Below, piece by piece: positions 36,101 to 51,100 of a stretch of DNA of 64,000 nt; the stretch's first letter is position 1, and each line of letters begins with the position of its first letter. Source of the stretch: Hypericum androsaemum (lineage: Eukaryota; Streptophyta; Magnoliopsida; Malpighiales; Hypericaceae); the NCBI GenBank assembly GCA_963995505.1, contig OZ023193.1, forward strand, positions 4,796,521-4,860,520. Reading direction: 5' to 3'. The notes beneath the pieces are model-generated. The model did not search any database. It was not told the origin of the DNA and saw only the letters and a program-made list of their open reading frames with translations. A program made the translations under genes and the position numbers.

Positions 36101-39100
36101 GGTGATTAACAACCCATGCCTTCAGGTAATGACAAATGCAATGCTGAGGGCTTTGAATTTTTGGCACCAACTACACGCAAGAATGCATTGCGGGTTTTGA
36201 GGGCTATGCAACTTTCAAAGCCAGGTACATCTTGGTGCTTGCAATGATCACATCACGTCTTGTAATTGACTTTTCATCGTAATCATCTTCATCTGTTTTT
36301 ATGGCAGTTCTACTGGAAGGCAGTCCAGGCGTTGGCAAAACAAGTTTGATCATGGCTTTGGGGAAGTATTCTGGGCACAAAGTTGTTCGAATAAACTTAT
36401 CCGAGCAGGTATTTAATTTTGTGATTTCTTTATCCTGTTGTCTGCCATATCTGCTGTACACTTGACTACCTTACTTTCTCTTGCAGACTGACTTAATGGA
36501 TCTGCTAGGGTCAGATTTACCAATCGAGTCTGAGAAAGGAATGAAATTTGCATGGTCAGATGGAATCTTGTTACAGGTACGAATTTCTTGTGGTGTGATG
36601 TTTTGCTAAGTTGCTGCAGGGTTGTAGAGTTGGTTTGACTGGTCCGTTGCAGGCTTTGAAGGATGGATGCTGGGTATTGTTAGATGAGCTTAATCTGGCT
36701 CCACAGTCGGTGCTAGAGGTATGTTCAACTTTCTGTTCCTTCAACCATAAAGATTTATATATTTCTTTTGGTTGGTCAAATAGCAGCCCTTCATTCTCAG
36801 GGATTGAATGCTATACTGGATCATCGTGCTGAAGTGTTCATTCCGGAGCTTGGACTTTCCTTTAAATGTCCATCCTCGTTCAGAATTTTTGCTTGTCAGA
36901 ATCCTATATCTCAAGGTGGTGGAAGAAAAGGCTTGCCCAAGTCATTTTTGAATCGTTTCACCAAGGTTGGTTTCTCTTGTTGTTTGAAAGTCATTAAAGT
37001 GTTTAATTGTAATAGATCTGAAGTTACATGCAACAACCCTCTTAATTGTGGTTTCAGGTGTACGTTGATGAGTTAGCTGAGGATGACTACATCTTCATTT
37101 GTAGTTCACTGCACCCCAAAATCCCAAGATCCACACTTTCAAATCTAGTATCCTTCAATAGGCGAATGTATGAAGATATTATGTTACATCACAAGTTTGG
37201 CCAGAGTGGTCTTCCTTGGGAGTTTAATTTGCGAGACGTTATCCGCTCATGTCAAATAATTGAAGGTCAGGCATTCTAAATACTGTTGACCAGAACTATC
37301 TTTTTTACCTTGTTACCCTGATGGCTTAGGCTTGTAATTACACTAAGATTTTGTTAAATCAAATTCAGGTGCACCGGAAAGCATGAAAGCATATTCTTTC
37401 CTCAATATCATTTACTTGCAAAGAATGCGAACTGTAAATGATCGGACGGCAGTCATGCGACTATATGAAGAGGTTTTTGGGGTTAAACCACTGATAACTC
37501 CTTACCCACGAGTACAGCTAGATCCTCAGAACCTAATTGTTGGGAAAACTGTCATTAAGAGGAGTTACGCCCAGTGTTTAAGACGTCAAAATAGTCAGCT
37601 GAATATCATGCCGGGTATTCGTCATAGCCTAGAAGCTGTTGCCCAATGTGTACGGCATCAATGGCTGTGCATTTTGGTTGGTCCTGCTTCATCAGGGAAG
37701 ACTTCATTGATAAGGTTATTGGCTCAGCTCACTGGCAATGTGCTACATGAGTTGAATCTTTCTTCTGCTACTGAGATATCCGAATTACTTGGATGCTTTG
37801 AGCAATACAATGCCTTTCGGAATTTTAAATCTGTTGTCGCTCAGATCGATGGTTATGTTAGTGACTACTGCAGCTTGCAATTGGAGCACTGTAATGTTGT
37901 ATTTTCAAGTGAATTAAAGGATATTGTTTCAAAATGGCTCTCTTTCTCATCTCAAATGGACTTTGGCTCTGCTTCAAGTTCATATTCTGCTCAACTTGCG
38001 AATTGGGATGCTATTTCTAATTCTCTTGGATTACTGTCAAACATCATCGGACATTTAGAGTTGGTACTGCGGAGCAGTAGCTTACCTGTTGCTTGGACCA
38101 TCAATGAATTGAACAAGACTAAGAAGTCTATTTCAAAGTTGCTGGAAGATCAAGAGAGGAAACTGTTTTCAGCAAAGTTTGAATGGGTTGCTGGATCTCT
38201 CATCAAGGCTATTGAAAATGGGGAATGGGTTGTTCTAGAGAGTGCAAATCTATGTAACCCTACGGTATTCTTTTGCATTCGGAACTTTGAGCTTCTGACT
38301 TTTGTTCATTCAACTGATACATTCTTTCTCTATTCTGATATGCCCTGTACTCGTTGATTTTGTTTCAGGTTCTGGACAGAATCAACTCATTGGTGGAGCC
38401 AAGCGGGTCAATCACAGTTAATGAATGTGGAATTGTGGAAGGAAGTCATGTCATTCTTCATCCGCACTCCAATTTTAGAATGTTCCTCACGGTCAATCCG
38501 AGATATGGGGAAGTTTCTCGTGCAATGCGAAATCGGGGTGTGGAAATTTTCATGATGCAACCGTATTGGCTGTTTGATGAGGGAAGTGACAGCATTAGGA
38601 CTGATCTTGAACTTAGGGACGTGAAAAGCTTTATTGTTCTATCCGGTGTTCCAGTTGCAAACTTTGTTGAGTCAATGGCCAGAGCTCATATCTATGCAAT
38701 GAAAGAAAGTTTGGGTATGAATGTTGAGATCACGTATCTGGAACTTGCTCGCTGGGTTCAATTGTTCTTGCAGCTTCTTAGGGAAGGAAATAGGCCTGTG
38801 TGGAGTCTCCAAGTTAGTTGGGAGCATACATATCTCTCTTCATTGGGTGAGGCTGTGGGATCCAATATTGTCAGTCGAGCAAAAATTTCCTACTTATCGG
38901 TGACAAAGGATTCTGATGTTGTGGAATACGTTTCTTACCTTCCTGGGGGATGGCCAAAACCAGCGATGCTGACTGATTTCCTTTGGTATTCAAAAGAGAC
39001 TTCAATCAAGCAGAACTTTACGTATCTTGAATACCTTGCAGCTCAATATATTTTGAGATTCTCGTTTTGTGGTGATGGAATGGACATTGTGCTACCTGGT

Positions 39101-42100
39101 AAAGGTTGTTTCCAGGATTACTTGGTCTATGCTATGAAGATGCTCAAACTCGAGTGTCCTCAGGCCTCAAACTGGAGAATTGTGAATTCGAAAAAGAACA
39201 CAGGCGTAAAGGCTAGGTTAGCAAGAAGAATGGTATTGATTGCCGCTAGTTGGACAATTGAGCAAGCAAATGAGATTGATTATAACCAGTATCGTCTTAG
39301 ATTTTCCTGGCTTGGTTCCCAAATGCAGCTGATTGACAATTCCCTTTGTTCTTTTTTACATATTCTGGGACAGGAGTTGGATCCTATTTGGAAACAAAGT
39401 TGTATAGACCTTGTAAGACTCTCTCATCAACAATGGATTGATCAAAAAGAACATAGCTATACCAAAGAAAATCAGAAGTTCAAAGAGGTTTTTGAATCAC
39501 TGGAAAAGTTGGAAAGAGTACTTCTCAGTGGTCTTGTCGGGTCTCACCCCCATCTTGCACAATTATACAGTGCCCTTCTTGGAAATCACGTGGTATTTTG
39601 GGATGCTGTCGCATCATCACAGCATGATAAACAGCTGATCTCCTGGTATACTTTAATGAAAGACCTCTCTAAGTTGCAGAGTTTCTGCCCAGAAGAAGTC
39701 AGCTATGTTTCAAAAGTAAGTTTATCACTAGTTTTGATGATTTCTGTTTCTTTCTATTTTTTTTCTGAACCAGGTATTGATTGATTTTGTGACAGGTAGG
39801 GAAGAAAAATTTAAGTCGAGCTTTTTTTAACTATTCATCGAAGTCCTTGCTGTGGATTCATGGGGGACACCCTTTTCTCCCTTCCTCAGCTGGACTATAT
39901 GATAAACAGCAAGAGTTTCTGAAGCTCTGTGAATCTATTTGGCCAGCGGAGACAAATTCCTGTGGTCGGGGTAGGCTAAATATTCCAGTGGTTCAGTATA
40001 TGCAGTTCTGACCTATTCTCTTCTTGCTATATTGCTGCGTTGCTGTTGATAAAAAAAATATTGTGCTTGTTATTTTGTTTTGCAGTTGAACTGATTGCTT
40101 TTTTCAACCCTGAACTTCGCTCTCTTGCAGTACAAGGTAGACATTTGCATTCATCTCATGTTGATAATGCCTAATACCCGTTATTTTCGTAAAAATTTCA
40201 AGTTATTTCCTGGCTTATATATACAGGTAATATCTTTCTGATGTAGGTATTTGTATGTCGGAGTACTTGACCAGCCGTACTGACCAATCTGAGGATCAAG
40301 TGCTTGAACAGCTAGATGAAATGTATAAGGTTTGTGCTTCATCGACAGTGAGTTGAATAGATGAAATAAAACACTATTAATCAGCAACACTTTGTTCTTG
40401 TTATATGTACTTCGTCAGATGCTTCGCGAAAGATCTGAGCACGAAAAGCGGAAATTGGAGTCGAAGTTACATTTTGATGGGGATGCTTCTGGATCTTGTT
40501 GCTCTTTTCTCCCAGGAGTATTGCTCACAGATAATGGGTTTGTTAGTTGGCAGGAGACGGTGCCCCTAAATGACAGCAGAAGTGTCTTCCTTGACATGGT
40601 GCTGCTTGATAAACTTTCATTTGCACTTTTAGCTGATCCGTCAGAACAACAAAGTGTAAGATCAGTGCCTTGTCTCTAAACTTTTAAAACTTAGTTGCCC
40701 TAGAAATGACTTTATGTCTTAACGAGGACAGAGTGGTTAGCTTTATTTTTTTTAAGGGGTGGTTAGATTTTGAAAAGAATTTTTACACACTCCAGTGTTT
40801 ACTTTTAAAGATCTTTTTTGTGAATTAAATAATAAAACAGATTTTTTTCTCGATTCTGATTTTGTTGTATCATATCTACTGAATTGCATTTCTGTTTGGC
40901 TTCTCTAACAACAGGCAGTGGGTGGTTTGTTTAATCTACTGGAATCTGCCTTGGAATACTCTTTATCCTTTTCGACTAGACTTCCCCAGAATTTTGTACC
41001 GCATCAGAAGATTATGTGGACACTTGATGTGTGGAAATCTGTGGATTCAGGTGAGTGATCCACGAGTAAGTTTGCTGCCATCTCTCCGTCTGCATAGCTG
41101 ACTTTCAATTGTGCTCTTATCCATCAGCTAATGCCAAGATTACAAGTTATGCTCTTGAGCTATGGTTTCAGTGGCATTCCTCCCTATGGAGCCAGTGCTG
41201 TTCTTCACTCAAGGTATATGAGATTTTGACATGAATACCCAATTATTTCAAGGTATTAAACATAAATAATAGTACTGTTTTACATAATTTTGATTGGCTT
41301 GCAGAATTTTCCGCAGAGTGGAGGCTTTGATTTCCCTCTTCCACATATGCTTGTTCGGCCGGTCGGAACAGTATCAATCATTCAGATGTTGTAAGATCAG
41401 ATTCGATCATCTTATTCTTAGAATCTCAATGCATTATTATTGTTATACTTATATAACATAGTTGCTGGGTTTATAGCTAAGAATGTATTCTAAATTTGAT
41501 TTGTCGAGATCTTTGCGAGTAGATAATATTAATGCAAGATTCTAAATATGCTAAAAATTATTGACGTTGCAGAAGTTCTCTACTTCTGTTACAGTAATTC
41601 ATATTTTTGCAAGCAACTGCTCTATGCTATTGCTCAAAATTGATTGTATCTATCGTGGCGACATGCTCGCAAATTAAAATAATTCTCAAAAAAAATATTT
41701 TGTGAGCATGTCGCAAGATCTGATTTCCTGTAGCAAACTTGTAGGGTTGTGGCCTAAAGGGGAGATGCTATTTTCAAGTCACGTGGCAGCAGTTGTAGTT
41801 TCTTGTGACAGTCTAATATTGTTCTCATACTTCTCATTTGTTACTCAGCCAAGGTTCACATGCAATTAAGGATCACCAGTTGCAGCATCTGAAGTTTAGA
41901 GTTGCTTCATCAAATTTGTGGTGGCGTTTCCCCTTCGGAAATGACGTAGATAAAATTTTCTTATCTGCTTCTCGTGGTCTCGCACAAATGGTAGATTTTT
42001 CCCTTGGAGAACTCTCACTCATCTTGTAATCTTTTAAATAAGTTTTAACTAATCTCATAGTTGCTAACATAAATTTCTCTTTCATTCTTTTTTTCTTAAA

Positions 42101-45100
42101 CAGATAATCTATGCCCATAGAAAAGCATATGATGCTGACAACTTTACTGCAATTAGAACCAGCTTTGACACATTCCAGAGGAAAATGGTGACGGTAGGGA
42201 TGGCATGTTTGCATTTAGGCACTTTTGAATGACTAGCCAAGGAATTTTATGCTCCGGCATCTGTTGCTTCAAATTTGATGTTTACGTATTCCCTTATTTA
42301 GTTGTGTGCTTCATTAATGTTCTTTGTGGATGCAGGAAGATGACGTTGAGCGGCTGATCTCGCTTATTGCTACGGCAAAACATCAAAGAATGAAGTCCTG
42401 CTTGCATACACTTATCGAGCCATTGCTTAGAGACCTATATCTTAATTTTTCTTCTACCGGTGATTATTTGATATTCCTTATTGTTTTTGAACACAGTCTG
42501 TTCACCCCACAGCACTATTCTTATTTGAAACCTATTTTTACTGTGAGCCTTTTTCATGGTAGACTTCCGCTTGGTTATTGGTCGTGTCTGGTTGCGAATA
42601 GCGGGATTGCGCTTCGAACTCTTGCTAAGTTCTGATGATCTGGACCCTGCTGTGAAGTACCAGTGTAAATATGCTATACTGGAAGAGAAGATCTCATCTA
42701 TTGAGCTTGAAATTAAGGTGGTGCTCCTTATATGTGTTTCTACCATTGCTTCCGTTTCGAATTTCTGCACTTCAGTCTTCATGTTATCAGCTTACAACTC
42801 CTTTGAGATATATTGACCAGGAAAAAAAATCACGGTTTGCAATTCCTTTGAGATATGTACTTGGATTGAAGTTATCCTCCAATCTTCAAGATGCTCATTT
42901 CCTCCAACTCTTTAATTTTTCTTTTCTAGCTTAACTATTGATTTCCCAGTTCGCTAACTACTGTTCTCTCGACATGTAGGTGCGGCTAGAGTGCAATTAT
43001 TTTTCGGGAGAACTTTCTTCCAAAGAGACCGATGGAAAGAGAGTTGAAGAATTGGAAAAGCTCAAGATAGAGCGTAAGGAGCTTCAAAAAAAGGTATCTG
43101 ACCTTGTTTTGGCAGTTGCAAAAAATGTTACCATGGATTCTTTTGCTTACTAGCAACCCAGTGTCAACCTCCAGATAATTCATGTCAAATTCTTGTCGAC
43201 TGATGGACCTAGAAATATTTAAGATTCTTTTCCCTTGTTGGATCAGTTGATTTTATTAACTAACTGATGGAGCTTTACCCTATCTAAGATAGCATAGTTG
43301 GAACTTGTAACTTAAGCTTTAGGAGAGACAATGAAGCTTTTTCCTATCTATTTTTAATCACCACCTCCGTGTTTTTGTTTTCAGATGGTCTTTCGGCTTG
43401 CATCAAAAGAAGACAAGCTATTGCAAATCGACTGTGAGAGAAAGAAAGGTCTTGAACTTGTTACAAAAGCAGTGCATTTGGCTAGCAATATTGAAACCAT
43501 TGGATTAGATCAGTATCGTGGTCAAGTGTGCAACTGGCAGGTATATATTGTGGCATATTGTGGTAATTTTCTTGGACATCAGAGGAGTTATTAAACTTGG
43601 TATTTCCTCTGTTTCAGGAAATTGCCCAAGGCGTTATCAATCGGTTGTCAGATAAGTTTAAGGACTACAATGATATAATCCAGCCCCTTCAAGTCGCATT
43701 GTATGAGATGAAGTTGGGTCTCTCCCTTGTTGTGACCGGTGCTCTACAGAAATCTTTTCTAAGTAGAATCAAGGAGAAAAATGTCTGCACAATCCTGGTA
43801 TTCTTGATATGGCTTTTCTGTTTGTGATTCTTTTTTTACCTTTTGTTCTGACTTCTCAAGTTGAAAACTCCGATGACTAACGTGGATAACATGCCAGGAT
43901 TCAATTCATCGGTTCATGAAATTCCCTAGAGCACATGCTTCGAGTTTAATATCTTCTGGCACGATAGATATTCCCATGGACTTCTGGGAATCAGACATAG
44001 TCTTGCTGGAAAAGCTGATTACCAGCAATCCCATTGACCAAAACGAGGTATTTGTCTTACTACAGAATCATTTCAATATGGTCGGTTTAGAGTACTGCAG
44101 GACTATTTTTTACTCTGTTGTCACAACAACTTTTCCTTTTGATGCATTTTCTCTTTTCTGTACGGTATGGTATTAAACTTTTCGTGGTGATTATAGGTGT
44201 GTAAATCCAGAGCTTCTCTTCTACACAACTTTTTGATGCGAGTTGCTCATTTTGTTGCTGACACCAGCAGAGTAGATAAAGCCTCTTTGCATGTAAGCAT
44301 TCTTTGCCTTTTGAATTGGCAATTCATGCTCTTGCTGAGACTGTTTGTCTAATTTGACGTTTTATGGTGTAGATGTTGAATAAGATATTTGGTGAGGTTG
44401 CTGTTAAGTGGATGAATATCAAAGCGGAAAGTGAAGGCAGCAATGATATTCAACAATATACATTTAAACCACGTGCGTTTGAGATCAAGAGTGTTCTTGA
44501 TACTGATGTATCAGAACTCGGCAGATTCTTCACAGATGATACTTCCTCTGAATGGAAAGAGATGTTTCTTGAAGAAGCTATCCCAGAGAAGGTAATGATA
44601 GGTACTAGTTTAGTTGCATACCGTTGTCTATAGCTCAGCTACTAACATGAGGTTTGATTCATATTTTCAGACTGACAATGGTGAAGAGCATCAATTCCTT
44701 CAAGACGAAATGGCACTTTTGCAGGATCCAATCTCAAACGACGTGATTGACATGCACAACAAAATATTTGGGTCCACTGATCTTGTTTCTAATGTAAGGG
44801 TCCCAAGGATCTTCAGATGCAATTAGCATCTTATTTATATAAGGGTCCAAAGGATCATATGCATGCTTGTCCAAGGGCTTGAACGCTATCTTACAATCAT
44901 CACCCAGTTTTCATAGCCATATAGTACTTCTTACTCGGGTTTTCTTATTCTATCCGATTTTTCTGAACAGCCTGCAGCGTTCTGTGTGTCTAATGCTGAG
45001 AGGTTGCACTCATTTACCGAATCATATACTGTTGGAGCAGAGATTATCACAGGTTACTATTTTGTTCTATTTAATTTTATTTCAATATTGGTTCTCTTAT

Positions 45101-48100
45101 ATTCTGGTTGAATTAAGTCATCAATTTGTGTTTGCTTGTTCCAGGCCCAATTGATCTATGTTCTTCCAATCTGGATTCGAAACTTGTTGCCGAGCACCAG
45201 CTTCGCCTCTGTTTAGAGCATGAGCAAATGTTTGTTCAATCTGCTGGATCTTCTCCCAGATACAACTTCTACAAGGTTGTGAAAATTCTGGTGCACCAGT
45301 CTGAGCTTTGTATATTCCTTAGGTCTCTGGTTACTAATTTTTCTCTCTGAATTTTCATTTGTTTGCTTAGGATGCAAACGGTCCCGCCATTGCTAAAATG
45401 GCTGGCTTACTTGCGGCCCTCCAACGGCGAACTGTTAGCCTTTTGAATGAGTGGGAAGATCATCCTGGTCTTCAGAAAATAAAGGATGTAATTGAGATGC
45501 TTCTGGCTATCCCGGCAGGAACACCTCTAACAAAGGTAACAGATTACCGCTCACCAAAAATTATTAGTTCTTCTTCTGGCATATGTATTATTACAATAAA
45601 ATTTAACTTATTCAAAAAAATTTTACCACTCACCAAAGAAATTTACACCATAGTACAATTTTTCTGGAAAAAGAAGATGGTGTTTTTTGTAAATAGTTTT
45701 AAATTTTATGCGCTCTGGCAGCTTGTCTATTCTGAAATTTTATTATCGATGCTGACTTTAGTTTTTAACATGGAGCGTAATCAAACACCTTATCATACCC
45801 TCTACACAATGGTTAAGAACATCCGCTTGCTTGCATGGTAACATCGTAAGTCAATATGTTGCAACTTTGGACTTTAACCGTCTAAAATCAGATATCGTGG
45901 TTATGATAGTTGTATTAGGAGTGTTAGAATCTCCATATCCAACCCAAAATTTTAAGGCAATGTGTTGGTAGATTTTCAACACTAAAAACAAGCCCACCAC
46001 ACTTGCAAACAAGAAGGCACCATCTTGGTTATGTAAAGGCTGATATGTTACATCGTGGACAATTTTTAAAACCATGCTTGCTTGTGATATGATTTCTTTT
46101 CCCTAACAATACGAAACCTGCATTGTATGGTTGAAGGTTCTATCAGGGTTGCAATTTCTAATGAACAAGGTGAAAATACTTCAGGAAGAAGGAAAAAAGT
46201 TCTCCCTTTCGGGTACATACTTTTCTGTTCTAACATGGTCTTCAGTGGATTCTGTGCGGAATAAATACGGAGTCAAATACTTTGTACAGTATTGTCCCAT
46301 TAACAGCTGCCAAACTTGTATGAAAATGCAGATCAGTTGGAGCCTCTTATTTCTCTAGTGTGCTCCTGGAAAAAGATGGAGTTTGATTCATGGCCTGCAT
46401 TGCTGGATGAGGTGCAAGATCAGTATGATAACAGTGCTGCCAAGGTGACTTTTCTTTTGCTAAGCAAGCATTTAATTAAAACGCACCAAGTAGGTGCACC
46501 CATTTACATCAAGAGGGCCTATTACTACCCTCTGCAAAATCTGATCTCGCTACTAAAATATTTATATTTCCAACCTGAAATGGCTATAGAGTCTGCCTTT
46601 CTTGGGTGGCATAATGTAATACGATCTAGTTTCATGTTATTTTCTGAATGACTAAACAATGTTTTTCATGTCTTTATATTGCAGTTGTGGTTTCCATTAT
46701 ACTCCATTTTGCATCAGCGTGCACCAAATGTTGTCTGCTATGATCAATCTATAATTGAGAGGTAAATAATGAAGTCAAACTAAGTTTGGTTTTTGCTTCT
46801 AACTCATATAATGTCAAGTTATTCCATGTAATTGTGTACTGTGTGCAGTCTGCAAGAGTTTATTCACAGTTCCAGTGTTGGAGAATTTAGAAAGCGCCTG
46901 CAACTTCTCTTTGCTTTCCATGGTCACATCACTACTGACCGATGTCTGGAGATGGACAGCTATTCTAGGTAAAACCCGACTTTCCTTTTTTTCTCTTGAA
47001 ATGACAAGTGGACTTTTGTTTAGCGAATGCTTCATCTTTTAGGTTGCTACTGTCTAGAGTATGGTTGGTTTATCCCTTATAAGATCTCTGCTTATTTCAA
47101 TATGCTAACTATGTCTGTTAATCCAGTCCTTGGGGAGAGAGAAATCTGGAGATATTGTACAATGTGTGTGGTTACTATGTGCAATTCTTGCCCAGGTAGG
47201 CTCTCTAAGAGACCAGCTCATTCCATTTTTGCAAGCCTCTAAACGTGCTCATATATTTGTTCAATGTGTTTAATTTGATCTCTCTCTCTCACTCTCCAGA
47301 ATACTAGAGTATGCCCGAGCTCATAGGAAAAATATTGAGAAGGAACTAAAAGAATTGATGAAATTATGTCGGTGGGAACGGCCCGAGACTTGCTTGTCCA
47401 TAGAGAACTCGAGAACCACACGACAAAAGCTGAAGAAGCTAATACAAAAATACACTGTGAGTATTCTCGACTCTTGTAACAATTTCTTCAATTTGGTTTG
47501 GAGGTTTTAAATATTGTCTTGCATGTTGCATTCTCATATTCTTTTTCCACCATGTCACAACAGAGATTATTATGCAGTTAGCAAATGAAAATATCTCGTG
47601 GAAGAACATCTATTGCCCCATTGGGTTTTAAATTTATGTTCCGATCAATTGAATGATTCGGATATATGTTACGAAATGAAATTTGTACACAAGAAGTGCA
47701 TTTCAAAAACTATTCCATGAAATTATTGATTTCATGGGAACTGAACTCCTTTGTTCGACAGGATAAGCTGCAACAAGCTGTAATGCTCATTCTTACCCAA
47801 GAAGCAAATCTAGATGGCATGGAGATCCAATCCGTGCAAGGACTGAGATCTCCCAGTTATAACCTAGATGAGAACATTGCGATGTTGACCACCATTTTAG
47901 ATAAGATGCAGTCAGACAAAGAAAACAGGTAAAATTCACATCCACTCTGTCTCTCGCTGTTAAAGCATGTTGGTTGTTGTGACTTACTAAATGTCTGTCC
48001 AGGTATTTATCATTTAATGCCTGGAGACAAAAAGTAGCTGATGCTTCGAACTCATATGAAGACAAGATATCTAGATTGAACTTCCCAGGTGGCAAAGGTC

Positions 48101-51100
48101 ACATTTTGGCACTGAATTATCTCTTGAGATCCGGTGATTTCATCAATTTTTCCAAATTCTTAACGTGTCATCTTGCAGATGCCGAGCTTGAAATCTTAGA
48201 TACGCACTCTGCATGCTTGCGAAACCAGGAATGTCAGAATAAGTTATGCCATTCCATTGAAAAAGTATATCGGACCACTATCGATTGCAATGAACTATGG
48301 AATGATTTAACAAAAGGTGTGGGGAAGAGGAGAGCTTTGTCTGAAATGTTGAAGCTGCTAGAAAGCATTGGGCTACAGAAGCACAAGTTCGAGAGTTTGG
48401 AGGTTTGTTACTATGGGGAATATTTTGTGCCATACTTCATTGGACTCGTTCAGTATATATTTTTTCTTTTTCTCCTGATTATTGGACTCGTTCAGGTATC
48501 GAACAATTCCACTTCATTGTTTCTTCAACCGTCATATGATGCTTGGCATTTATTGCCGAGGCAAAGCAGATTGTCCAGTGAAACACCTGCTGTCTTCCTG
48601 CCTGATGAAGTTCAGTGCTTGGCTGATCTAGTCCCGCAAACAGAATGGAAAACGGTCAATGAATTTTACTTCCGAAGTGCAGCATCAGTGCAGGTTCTGC
48701 GACAAATATGCCTGAAACCCCATCAAGATATAACCAATGAACAGGTATATAAAGCCTGCTAGAATCTACAGTGCTTTGTGATCTGTCCAGTTTCCTTTTA
48801 TTAGCTTCTGCACTTTTAAACCTTCAGCGGTTTTAGGCTATAGAATGGCTGTAATTCCATTTTTCTGATCATTCGGACCATATACAGTATGTCTTATGTC
48901 AGGCTTTTTGGTAATGCTGCTAAATTAAAGATCACGTGTAATTTGTTGCATCGACATTCCACAAGTTTGTCTCTAATCAAGTTTATTTATTATGGTTGCT
49001 TAATCTGTGCAGGCTTCAAGAGCAGTCTCTTTCCTTAATCATCTCATTATTGTACAACAAATGCAACGAGCAGATGTCTATCCTTTTGCTACTGATTTGA
49101 TGTCCTTGCGTGAATCTTTCTGTTCTTTGGGACATTTGTTCACAAAAGACAATTGTAAAGATGATGGTACCAATTGCAATATTGCCCAAAACCAGGATGT
49201 AACCTTCAAAGGAATTTGGAAGCAGAAGGTAACATTTCTTTTGAACATTTGGTTGATATTATTCCTGATTCCATTTTCTTTTAAGCTCTTCCGTACGCTG
49301 ACCTGAGTTCAAAATAAATTTTGTTGCAGCATCTGCTTGATGGTTTGGTTGCTGTGCTGGTTGAAGAGTCCACGCTACTACGAGTGGTGGAAAGTGCTCA
49401 CTTAAATTCCTGTCCGAATGTCAAGAAGGCGGCAGGTGATGTCCTCCAGCTGATCGAGAAATTCATCCCTGTTATTAGAAGGGCCAAGGTAAATGAATTT
49501 TCTTCTTCATGATTCGACATTCATTCCGTTGGCCTTTTGGGCGTTAATCTCAAGAGGAAAGTCTTTCAGGGATCATTAGACAACCATCTTCATAAAAATA
49601 TTGGAGCAACTTGGCCTCGCTCAGAAAAGGTGGTGAACAGAAGCCGTCTTGGTATCACTCCGATCCGCTGCGACCCATTTGTTATATCTCAGGATATCGT
49701 GCTTGAAGTAAACACAAACTTTGAAGTTGTCGCGGACTTTGAAGCCCATGTGCTTGAATTCCATAACCAAAATATGAATAAAGGTCCAGTTGTTGAATCT
49801 CTGCTGGCAGACTTGGGTGATTTTTTCAAACAGGTAAATATTTGCATACGTCACATGCACCATGACATTAAAGTACGTATTTTCTTTGCAATATGATTCA
49901 TAATGGCACTTCTTTGCAGAGTAAGTCATTGGCTGAAGAACTTAACTGTGCCTCGAAGAATAGAAACACGTCAGGGGATCTCCTTGAGGGCTCCATGTCC
50001 TGCACTGATAGCAATTCCATGCTTCAACCAGAGTTTGATACAGCCTTCAAACAAACATGTGAACTTGTCATGAATGTGCTCAGAAGTCGGTGTTCAATGG
50101 ACCATGATCAATCTGTCTCTGAAGATGAATCGTTACCCATCACCATGTGGGAACCCTTATTTAAGAAATCCATGGGAAATTGGAATCTGAAAGAATTACA
50201 TGATAGCCTTTCTTTAACAATTTTTTCGGCCGTAAGTTCTGCTTTCTTGTTGCGCAAGTACACTGTTTCTTCCTATTTTGAACTCCGATTTTTCAATTGA
50301 TACCTTTTGTATGTGCAGGAGAGACTAATAAATCATTCAGGAACTGAAATCTCTTCGGTATCTGTCCATATTGGGGCATGTTTAGAGCATCTCCATGCAC
50401 TTTTGGGCAGTCTATTGAGCCTTGGTGATGGTTTACTTGAAGAATTCTTAGCCATTCATAAATCAGTAAGTTCTACCCTTGTTTGTATAAACTCGTGCTC
50501 ATAATAAACATTTATGGGCTACAGCTCCCATGACCATATTGCTGCATATTCGACAATTCGAATAATCACTGTTCATTTGTTGCTATGCAGGTAGCAATAA
50601 TGACTGATGTACTAGCCAACGTCTTAGCATCATTGTTTTCCAAAGGTTTCAGAATCCCTTCGAAAGAGAAAGAAGAAGATGCTAATAATGATGTATCACA
50701 GGATGCCAGCGGAACTGGGATGGGTGAGGGTTCTGGACAAGTTGATGTTAGTGAACAGATAACCGATGAAGATCAGCTCCTTGGATGTTCTCAGAAGGTG
50801 TGTTGCTTGTCAAAATAATGTTTGTTTAACCTTTCCGTTTTGTCTCTGTTTATAGTGGCCTGAATTCCACGTATTTACTTTCTTCAGCAAGAAGAAGAAA
50901 AGGGCAACCCAAATGAAGTTCCAGATAAGGATGACAAAGGAATTGAGATGGTCGATGACTTTATGGGTGACACGTTTAGTGTTAGTGAAGACGACTCCGG
51001 GGAGGAGAGTGGTGAAGGTGATGATGACGAGCAACTAGAGAGTGCAATGGGGGAAGCTGGAGCTAGCAGTGATGTTGTTGATGAGAAACTCTGGGATAAG

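Noticed and set aside
48076..48178. Reading 48089-48178 as coding by default
   Set aside because: It has proper GT and AG ends and fits the gene's intron pattern, so I treat it as an intron, while reporting possible retention separately.
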